Shown here in pieces: positions 57,949-64,000 of a stretch of 64,000 nt of DNA. The stretch spans positions 1,015,333-1,079,332 of the forward strand of contig NZ_LMEZ01000005.1 in assembly GCF_001426545.1 (NCBI RefSeq), read 5' to 3'. Both the position numbers and the translations under genes were made by a program. Every line of letters begins with the position of its first letter. The stretch's first letter is position 1. The DNA comes from Mycobacterium sp. Root135. Lineage in GTDB: Bacteria; Actinomycetota; Actinomycetes; Mycobacteriales; Mycobacteriaceae. Below the pieces are notes generated by a model. It was given only the letters and a program-made list of their open reading frames with translations. It had not been told where the DNA came from and ran no database searches.

Positions 57949-59750
57949 TTGGTGTGGCCTTTTCGCGAAGGAGAGTCGTCAACCGACGACGGTTCTTGGG
58001 TACGTCGGCGCCCGACCACGGCTCGGATGCCGACGTAGAGCGCCGCCAGGACGACGACGAGGAGCATGAGCATCGAGCCGATGGCGGCGATGACGGGGCT
58101 GGCGCCGCTCTTGAGCGACGAGTAGAAGTTGACCGGCAGCGTCTTGTCGAAGCCCGTTTGGAAGAGCGCCACGACGGCCTCGTCCCACGAACTGATGAAG
58201 GCGAGTAGTGCGGCGCCGATGAGGGCGGGGACGATCGTCGGGACCACCACCTTCCGCAACGCGTAGAGCTTGCTGGCGCCCATCGTCCACGCAGCCCGCT
58301 CCAGGCTCGGGTCGACGTTGTCCAAGGCGGCAGCCACGACGAGATAGGTGAAGGGAAGGGCCAGAACGGTTTCCACCAACACCAGGCCCCACCAGGTGTC
58401 CAGCGCGCCGATCCGCGCCTGCACGTCGAACGTGCCGATGGCCAGCAGGATGACGGGTACCACGATGGGCAGGTAGACGACGCTCACCACGAAGCCCTGC
58501 AGTCGTGGCCGGGCGGCGAGACCGCGAACCCAGCGCGCCAGGAAGATCGCGATCACCAGGCAGAGGACGGCCACCGCTGCGCCGACGAGGACGCTCTTGC
58601 GCATCGACGCGGTCCACAGCGGATCGGTCAGTGCCTTGGCATACCAGTGCAGGGTGAAGCCCTTTGGTGGCCAGGCGATGGTGGAGTCGACGCCCCACGA
58701 CAGCGGGAGGACGAAGAGCAGCGGCGCGAACAGGAACAGCAGCACGGCGCTGGTCACGGTCCACAGGGCGACCTTGGCAGGCCCGAAAGGCATTGCCTGC
58801 TCTCGCGATACGCCCTTTGACCCGCTCAGCACCACGCCGGATCCCGACGTCAGGCCCGTCATTCGGCCAGCCAGCGTGAAGCCGAGACACGTCGCAAGGA
58901 GCAGCACGACGCCGAATGCGCTCGCCGTTCCCCACTTGTAGTTCTGCACCTGTTGGGCGATGTAGGTCGACACCGTGGTGTCCTGTGGTCCGCCGAGAAT
59001 GGCCGGCGTCAAGAAGAACCCCGTGGCGATGATGAAGTTCAGCAGCAACGCACCGACGATCGATCCTCGTACCAGCGGCAGGTACACCGATCGGAACGCG
59101 CGCCAGCTGGAGCATCCCAGGGACTTCGCGGCCCTGGTCAGGTTCGGGTCGATACCGCTCATGGCGGCGAACAAGACCAGGATCATGTAGGGCAGAAGGT
59201 AATTCGCCATCCCGATGACGGTGCCGGTCGTGTTGAAGAGCAGCGATTGGCGGCCGAGCCCCAGCGTCTCGAAGAGGCTGTTGACCGGGCCGTTGGCCGA
59301 CAGTAGCTCCAGGAAGGCGAACAGCCTGACCAGGATCGAGACCCAGAACGGCAACAGGATCATCATGAACAGCGTGGTGGAGACCGACCGCCGAAGGCGC
59401 GTCATCAGATACGCCGTTGGGAAGGCGAACACGAAGGTCAGGATCGTCGAAACCGAGGCGGTGACAACGGTGTTGACGACGACGTCGCGAAGGATCTTGT
59501 CGGTGAACAGCAGCTTGTAGTTGACGATGGAGAAGCCGCCGGGGTCGTACGACAGGGTCCCGGTTGGGCTGAAGCTGCGCATCGCCACGTTGACCAGCGG
59601 CCAGAGGAAGAAGACCCCGTAGAGTGCGCCGATCGCCAACAGGAACGCTCCGGAACCCAGCGAACGTCCCACCCGCGGGGCTCGGACGGTGACGCGCGGC
59701 GTCGCGGATCGCTCGTGCGTGTCCACGCGAAGCGGAGTCGTCGTTGCCAA
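57945..59750 (-). CDS. Fused double permease of ABC importer (PotB-PotC-like)
   Basis: The 601-residue protein contains two consecutive permease domains, each with about six transmembrane helices and an EAA-like cytosolic loop: AAKSLGCSSWRAFRSVYLP in the first half and RAAWTMGASKLYALRKVVVP in the second. The usual arrangement is two separate genes, so the pair has been fused. The N-terminus is polar and basic; ATG 59750 lies 28 nt from the shared promoter's -10. It forms the importer with the ATPase and the lipoprotein. Confidence 0.88.
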   Translation of the reverse strand: MATTTPLRVDTHERSATPRVTVRAPRVGRSLGSGAFLLAIGALYGVFFLWPLVNVAMRSFSPTGTLSYDPGGFSIVNYKLLFTDKILRDVVVNTVVTASVSTILTFVFAFPTAYLMTRLRRSVSTTLFMMILLPFWVSILVRLFAFLELLSANGPVNSLFETLGLGRQSLLFNTTGTVIGMANYLLPYMILVLFAAMSGIDPNLTRAAKSLGCSSWRAFRSVYLPLVRGSIVGALLLNFIIATGFFLTPAILGGPQDTTVSTYIAQQVQNYKWGTASAFGVVLLLATCLGFTLAGRMTGLTSGSGVVLSGSKGVSREQAMPFGPAKVALWTVTSAVLLFLFAPLLFVLPLSWGVDSTIAWPPKGFTLHWYAKALTDPLWTASMRKSVLVGAAVAVLCLVIAIFLARWVRGLAARPRLQGFVVSVVYLPIVVPVILLAIGTFDVQARIGALDTWWGLVLVETVLALPFTYLVVAAALDNVDPSLERAAWTMGASKLYALRKVVVPTIVPALIGAALLAFISSWDEAVVALFQTGFDKTLPVNFYSSLKSGASPVIAAIGSMLMLLVVVLAALYVGIRAVVGRRRTQEPSSVDDSPSRKGHTK

Positions 59751-59759
59751 AATGTCCCC

Positions 59760-59805
59760 TTGACGGCCGGTCTTTAAAAGATACAGTTCTATCGGATATA
59801 TTCAA
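59760..59805. promoter_or_regulatory. Overlapping divergent promoters with operator site 3
   Basis: On the plus strand TTGACG (59760-59765) and TACAGT (59782-59787) are 16 bp apart. On the minus strand TTGAAT (59805-59800) and TATCTT (59783-59778) are also 16 bp apart. The motif AAAGATACAGTTCTATCGG (from 59777) covers both -10 regions and contains GATA-N6-TATC symmetry. One bound protein could control permease and amine oxidase transcription together. Confidence 0.65.
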
Positions 59806-59893
59806 TCTGACTCAAAGGCTCAGTCGTGTCAAGAGGAGGACTCGTACCCACGCTGACACCTGCTGCCACCGTCCCGACGCGAAGAGGAACCAG

Positions 59894-61240
59894 ATGTACC
59901 AGGTAGTGACCGAGCCCGCCGGCGACTACGACGTAGCCGTCTTGGGCGGCGGGTTCGCAGGCGCCGCGGCGTCACGCCGACTGACGCAGGCGGGTCTGCG
60001 GGTGATCGTCGTCGAGGCGCGAGATCGTCTCGCCGGGCGGATGTGGTCACAGCCGGACTTCCACGACGGCCACGTCGTGGAGTGGGGCGGGGCGTTCATG
60101 ATCGACCGGGACACCTATCCGTTGACCTGGCGCGAGATCGACGCCGTCCAGTTGCCGCTCGAGTGGGGCAGCACCGAGCCCACCCAACTCATCTGGCTCA
60201 GTGAGGGCGAGCGACGCACCGGCCCGATCCCGGTGCCGCTGGACGAACTCGCGTCCCTTGAGCGACTACTCGTTCGACTCAACGAGCTGGCTAGTCGCGT
60301 CGACGCGAACCGGCCCGCCGAGGAGCAGGACCTCTCCGAGCTCGACGTTCCATGGCCCAAGCTCCTGGAGGGCCTGGACCTCGGCCCACACACTCGCGAC
60401 CTGTGGCGTTCGCACATCGCCACGTTGGCCGGAGATTCCTGGGACGTTCCGTCCGCCCTGCCGCTGCTGTACTCGATCGCGCGCGCCGGATCGGTGGCAG
60501 GGGCCTCCTTCTTCGCCGCGCCGTACGACACCCCGATGGCTCGGACCCTCGGTCCCCAGCTGGCGGAGGGAACGGCATCCCTGTACGACGCCGTCATGTC
60601 GACGTCGACTGCCGACGTGCTCCTCGGCGCGAGCGTCGAGGCCGTCGACGACGGACCGTCGGCGGTGACCGTGTCGACGACGGCCGGCACCGTCACCGCC
60701 CGGGCCGTGGTGTGCGCCTTGCCCATTGGCGTGCTGTCGGCCGTCCGGTTCACCCCGGAGTTGGCCCCCGAACTGCAGGCGCTCGCGTCCGAGGGCGTGG
60801 CCGGCCAGGCCGAGAAGGTCACGGTCTTCGTCTCCCAGTGCCCCGAGCCGTTCTACGGCCACGGCATCACCCCCGACGGAGGTTTCGCCACTGCGTCGAC
60901 GACCTGGCACGACGGCGACCGGGCGATCGTGGTGGGATTCACCGCCGAGCCGGGAGTGCTCGATCTGAACGACGCCGCCGCCGTCGAGGCGTCACTGCGC
61001 CACTACGTTCCCGGCATCGTCGTCGAAAAGGTCGCCTGGCACGACTGGTCCAACGACCCGTTCGCCAGGGGCACGTGGAGCTACGTCCGGCCGGGCCAGA
61101 CGCCGCTGCGGCCCGCGGCGCGGCAACCCCGCGGGCACCTCACCTTCGCCGGCTCGGACTTCGACGCGCGCCTCGGCGTCGAGGGCGCTTTGTACACAGC
61201 GGGTTTGGCGGCCGAGGAGGTCGTCGCACTGCTCCGATAG
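59894..61240 (+). CDS. Flavin monoamine oxidase family protein
   Basis: The 448-residue FAD amine oxidase has GGGFAG (18-23) in the dinucleotide fold, VEARDRLAGRMWS (the arginines that contact FAD), and the C-terminal GSDFDARLGVEGALYTAG motif that closes the flavin site. It probably oxidises an imported amine to an aldehyde, ammonia and H2O2. The ATG follows AGAGGA. A leader of about 100 nt separates it from the shared promoter. An upstream frame to 59744 overlaps the permease gene and is rejected. Confidence 0.88.
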   Translation: MYQVVTEPAGDYDVAVLGGGFAGAAASRRLTQAGLRVIVVEARDRLAGRMWSQPDFHDGHVVEWGGAFMIDRDTYPLTWREIDAVQLPLEWGSTEPTQLIWLSEGERRTGPIPVPLDELASLERLLVRLNELASRVDANRPAEEQDLSELDVPWPKLLEGLDLGPHTRDLWRSHIATLAGDSWDVPSALPLLYSIARAGSVAGASFFAAPYDTPMARTLGPQLAEGTASLYDAVMSTSTADVLLGASVEAVDDGPSAVTVSTTAGTVTARAVVCALPIGVLSAVRFTPELAPELQALASEGVAGQAEKVTVFVSQCPEPFYGHGITPDGGFATASTTWHDGDRAIVVGFTAEPGVLDLNDAAAVEASLRHYVPGIVVEKVAWHDWSNDPFARGTWSYVRPGQTPLRPAARQPRGHLTFAGSDFDARLGVEGALYTAGLAAEEVVALLR

Positions 61241-61327
61241 TCGGCGGGCGGTGGATGGCAGGGTTTAGGATGAGGCTGGGTCGTGACCGTGCCCGGCTCG
61301 TAGAAGCGAAAGTTGGTTTCAACGTCC

Positions 61328-62086
61328 ATGGCGGCACCGCAGACGTCGGACATTCTGCGCTCGGTGATCTTCACGCCGTTCGAATACGGCGGACGAACCA
61401 AGGCGATCGTGGAAAGGCTGCGCAACGCAGTCGCACTGGACGTCTTCAAGGACGGTGACCAGCTTCCCCCGGAGCCCGAACTGGCGGCGCAGCTGGGGGT
61501 GTCGCCGGTGACGTTGCGCGACGCGCTCGCGCTGCTGCGGGAAGCCGGCCTCGTCGAAACCAAGCGCGGCCGGTCTGGCGGCAGTTTCGTGCGGCGATCC
61601 GCCTACGAACCGGTCGAACACGGTCGGGCCCAGCTGCGTGAGCTGTCCCCGGTGGATCTGCGTGATCTCTCGGATTGGCGCATCTCGGTGGCCGCTGCCG
61701 CAGCTGCGCTGGCAGCCGAACGGGCCTCGGACGAAGAGGTGGACGTCCTCCAGGTCCACGTCGACTCCTTCGCCAATGCCGCGGACGCCGCCGCGGCGCG
61801 GCGGACCGAGGGCCGGCTGGTCATCGCGCTGGCCACCGCATCTCAGTCGTTGCGGCACACCCGGGCGGCCGTCGAGTCGGTCGTCGACTACGGACCGCTG
61901 CTGTCGGTGGCCTACCAATCGGAGGACCTGCGCGTCCGGGTAGCCGAATTCCACGCCGCCGCAGCCGCGGCGGTCCGCGACGGGAATGCCGCCGACGCTG
62001 CCGTCGCCATCCGCGCCGCGGGATTGCTGGTCGCCGTCGAGTTGGCCAACTACGCAGCGGATCTCAGTGCGGAGGCGGCGAAGTGA
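61328..62086 (+). CDS. GntR/FadR family transcriptional regulator
   Basis: The 252-residue protein has an N-terminal winged helix (about 20-90: TKAIVERLRNAVALDVFKDG, then LPPEPELAAQLGVSPVTLRD and GRSGGSFVRR) and an all-helical FCD-type effector domain. FCD zinc-site histidines are only partly kept: the last expected His is replaced (GLLVAVELANY). It is the only DNA-binding regulator in the module and the prime candidate for the AAAGATAYAGT sites. ATG 61328 is preferred over the TTG at 61313. It overlaps the next gene by 4 nt. Confidence 0.87.
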   Translation: MAAPQTSDILRSVIFTPFEYGGRTKAIVERLRNAVALDVFKDGDQLPPEPELAAQLGVSPVTLRDALALLREAGLVETKRGRSGGSFVRRSAYEPVEHGRAQLRELSPVDLRDLSDWRISVAAAAAALAAERASDEEVDVLQVHVDSFANAADAAAARRTEGRLVIALATASQSLRHTRAAVESVVDYGPLLSVAYQSEDLRVRVAEFHAAAAAAVRDGNAADAAVAIRAAGLLVAVELANYAADLSAEAAK

Positions 62087-62799
62087 GCACCAATGCCACG
62101 GCTCTCGACAAGCGACTCAAGCGCTTCGCGGCGAAGGTCGCCGAGCGCATCGACGACACGGTGGCGGCATTGCAGTCGGCCGCGCACGAAGCGCAAGCCT
62201 CCGATGGCGCTGGGGCGACGAAGCTCTCGCACTTCGTCGACGCCACGTGTCGACTGCTCGAGCAGCGCAGTGCCGACGACGTCCTCGCCGGCGCCGGGTA
62301 TGCCGTCGACGCAGCGGCCCAGTCGTGCGCTCCTGCGATGATCTGGTGGGTCCGCCGTGGCGGCTCACTCGTCGAACGGTCGCACAGCGTCGACCCGGAA
62401 GCCGACAGCTTCTACGACTACGCAGCCATGCGCTGGTTCAAGGCGGCCAAGACCGACTGTCGCCCAACGCTTTCCGGACCGTTCATCGACACGTGGGGCT
62501 CCGACGACTACACCGTCACCGTCTCGGTTCCGGTCGCGATGGACGGGCAGTCGTGGGGTGTCCTCGCAGCCGACGTCGACGTGCGTCGGTTCGTCGACGC
62601 CTTGGCCACCGACCTGCGCGCGATGCGGGCACCGGTGGCGCTCGTCAACGAGGCGGACCGGGTGGTGGTCTCCACGGTTCCGTCTCTGAGCACCGGCCTG
62701 CCGATCCGGCCCCGCGGAATGCGGGACGACCCCGCCGTCGAAAGGCGGCGCCACCCAGTGTCGACCTACGGGTGGTCGGTCGTCGTACTCGACGGCTAG
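62083..62799 (+). CDS. Cytosolic PDC/Cache sensor domain protein
   Basis: The 238-residue protein has a helical N-terminus (about 1-60) and one PDC/Cache domain (about 75-190: MIWWVRRGGSLVERSHSV, YDYAAMRWFKAA, LSGPFIDTWGSDDYTVTVSV, WGVLAADVDVRRF). There is no signal peptide and no transmembrane helix, which is unusual because Cache domains normally sense ligands outside the cell. In the Y-x4-R-x-W-Y ligand motif of amino-acid Cache domains, Y111, W118 and F119 are kept and the Arg is Met116, a change expected for amine ligands lacking a carboxylate. The GTG overlaps the gntR stop (GTGA). Confidence 0.82.
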   Translation: MSTNATALDKRLKRFAAKVAERIDDTVAALQSAAHEAQASDGAGATKLSHFVDATCRLLEQRSADDVLAGAGYAVDAAAQSCAPAMIWWVRRGGSLVERSHSVDPEADSFYDYAAMRWFKAAKTDCRPTLSGPFIDTWGSDDYTVTVSVPVAMDGQSWGVLAADVDVRRFVDALATDLRAMRAPVALVNEADRVVVSTVPSLSTGLPIRPRGMRDDPAVERRRHPVSTYGWSVVVLDG

Positions 62800-64000
62800 G
62801 GCGTGATGCCCTGTTCGTAGCGGAACGTCTGATGCGGGTCGTAGGTCGCCTTGACCTCCCGTAACCGTGCCACGTTGGCGCCCCAGTAAGCGGTCGAGAA
62901 GTCGGGGTCGTCGGCGTTGGGCACGTTCACGTAGGCGCCGTCGGCGAAGGGCGCCAACGCCTTTGCGAAGTCGGCGGTCCACTGCAGGCATCGAGCGGTC
63001 AGCGCGTCGTCTGATTTGGGTCCTCCGCGTTCACCCCAGCCGGCCCCCGGCTCGGCGTAGAACAGAGCACCGCGGTGGGCGAACGCCGAGCCGCCCGCAG
63101 GTTCGGTGTGGGTGACCGCGCCGCCGAACGCATTGACGAAGTAGTTGCAGCCCGGCGTCGGCGCCGCCGCCAGGAACGAGCCGATCAGGTCGACCGCCTC
63201 GTCGGGAAGGGGGTGAGAGATGAACTGGGAGAGGAACTTCCAATTGGCCGCCTCGTCGTCGTTCGGGACTTGGAACCCCGCGTAGACGTCGGCCCAGTCG
63301 CCGTCGAGCATCGAGACCGCCGGGTCGCCGACGGCCAGGACGGGCTCCAGAATATGGGCGGCCTCGGCCTCGGAACCACCTGCGAGAACGGCGATCAGCT
63401 GGATCTCGCCCCGACTGATCTCCAGCTGACTGGTCACCCGCTCGTCGGCGAACGGTGCCGAGCCCTGCCAGGCGTGGAAGACCTCGCGAAGGTGGGTCAG
63501 CCCCGGCCAGCTCGCGGTGACGTAGACGATCTGGCGCAGCGGGTGCACGCGGTAGGTCAGCGACGTGACGACGCCGAAGTTGCCGTTGCCGGCGCCTCGC
63601 AGCGCCCACAGCAGATCGGGGTGGTCGTCATCCGAGACGGTGATCGCCTCGGCGCCGTCGACCCCGGACGTCACGACGACCTCGGCGGCGAGCAGGTTGT
63701 CCGACGCCATCCCGAACGCGCGGGTCAACAAGCCGAACCCGCCGCCAAGCGTCGCACCGACCAGGCCGACGGTCCCCTCCGTTCCGGTCGCGGCGGCCAC
63801 ACCCGCCGCGCCGAGCGCGGTGACGGCCTCCAACTGGTTGAGTCCGGCTCCGACCGTTGCCGTCCCCGCGGCCGCGTCGACCGCGACGGACTTCATCTCG
63901 CTGACGTCGATCACGATGCCGTCGTCGACGCTGTTCCAGCCCTCCAGGCAGTGGCCGCCGCTGCGTACCCGCACGGCGACCTGGTTGCGCCGAGACCAGG
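62796..64000 (-). CDS. BBE-type FAD-linked oxidoreductase, 5' end outside window
   Basis: About 401 residues are visible, to the stop at 62796. The FAD PP-loop is RSGGHCLEGW, with the His that can carry covalent FAD. The second covalent Cys of berberine-bridge enzymes is not seen at EGTVGLVGATLGGGFG. A BBE C-terminal motif (YWGANVARLREVKATYDPHQTF) ends the protein. It oxidises alcohols or amines, making H2O2. The gene begins beyond the right edge. Its stop shares CTAG with the Cache gene's stop. Confidence 0.87.
   Translation of the reverse strand, partial: WSRRNQVAVRVRSGGHCLEGWNSVDDGIVIDVSEMKSVAVDAAAGTATVGAGLNQLEAVTALGAAGVAAATGTEGTVGLVGATLGGGFGLLTRAFGMASDNLLAAEVVVTSGVDGAEAITVSDDDHPDLLWALRGAGNGNFGVVTSLTYRVHPLRQIVYVTASWPGLTHLREVFHAWQGSAPFADERVTSQLEISRGEIQLIAVLAGGSEAEAAHILEPVLAVGDPAVSMLDGDWADVYAGFQVPNDDEAANWKFLSQFISHPLPDEAVDLIGSFLAAAPTPGCNYFVNAFGGAVTHTEPAGGSAFAHRGALFYAEPGAGWGERGGPKSDDALTARCLQWTADFAKALAPFADGAYVNVPNADDPDFSTAYWGANVARLREVKATYDPHQTFRYEQGITP

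Overview
The window is actinobacterial chromosome and almost certainly mycobacterial. It is very GC-rich, uses many GTG starts, and carries mycobacterial signature genes: whiB4, ponA2 with a PASTA tail, marP, the Get3-like bagA/bagB pair, the Rv3645-type adenylate cyclase, and the Ms1 and 6C small RNAs. Most of it follows, in reverse, the Mycobacterium tuberculosis order from Rv3695 down to Rv3644c. It has no PE/PPE or IS genes and carries extra catabolic genes, which fits a fast-growing environmental Mycolicibacterium. Orthology statements rest on remembered synteny and motifs, not on a search.

Layout. 1-6954: RDD and SpoIIM-like membrane proteins, then the minus-strand MoxR/DUF58/DUF4350/DUF4129/membrane-protein operon. 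7025-9624: YqeY, an F420-type oxidoreductase, a small membrane protein, a secreted CHAP protein and tRNA-Pro. 9821-17349: cds1, a metallophosphoesterase, ponA2, whiB4, bagB and bagA. 17398-25813: DUF4177, RidA, an MBL hydrolase, crp, a membrane protein, then the tightly coupled nth-thioredoxin-NUDIX-marP run, ephE, a holin-like protein and a secreted protease. 25810-33871: a catabolic insert next to acs with a flavin monooxygenase, butanediol-type dehydrogenase, SDR, aldehyde dehydrogenase and two GAF-domain activators. 33963-44203: acs, an Rv3662c-like gene, Ms1, a HAD phosphatase, 6C RNA, the ssd-tad pilus operon and an Rv3651-like protein. 44490-53550: an SftH-type helicase, topA, the adenylate cyclase, holB and tRNA-Thr.

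From tRNA-Thr to the right edge (53506-64000) the synteny I know ends. A second accessory module begins: a D-2-hydroxyacid dehydrogenase and class II aldolase-fold protein, a polyamine-type ABC importer (lipoprotein, ATPase, fused double permease), a flavin amine oxidase, a GntR regulator translationally coupled to a cytosolic PDC/Cache sensor protein, and the start of a BBE-type flavin oxidase. Three intergenic sites in this module share a motif near AAAGATAYAGTTCWATCGGAT. Two of them overlap sigma-A-like promoters, and one serves divergent transcripts. I read this as an undescribed amine-uptake and oxidation regulon controlled by the GntR-Cache pair, and it is the best candidate here for a new system. 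A second, independent regulatory signal is a symmetric array of four GTTGCA half-sites between the monooxygenase and dehydrogenase genes, with two more copies upstream of the aldehyde dehydrogenase.

Many genes show a TANNNT box 6-8 nt before the start codon and no Shine-Dalgarno, the hallmark of leaderless mycobacterial mRNAs. Convergent gene pairs are often separated by long perfect hairpins, or share a CTAG stop overlap.
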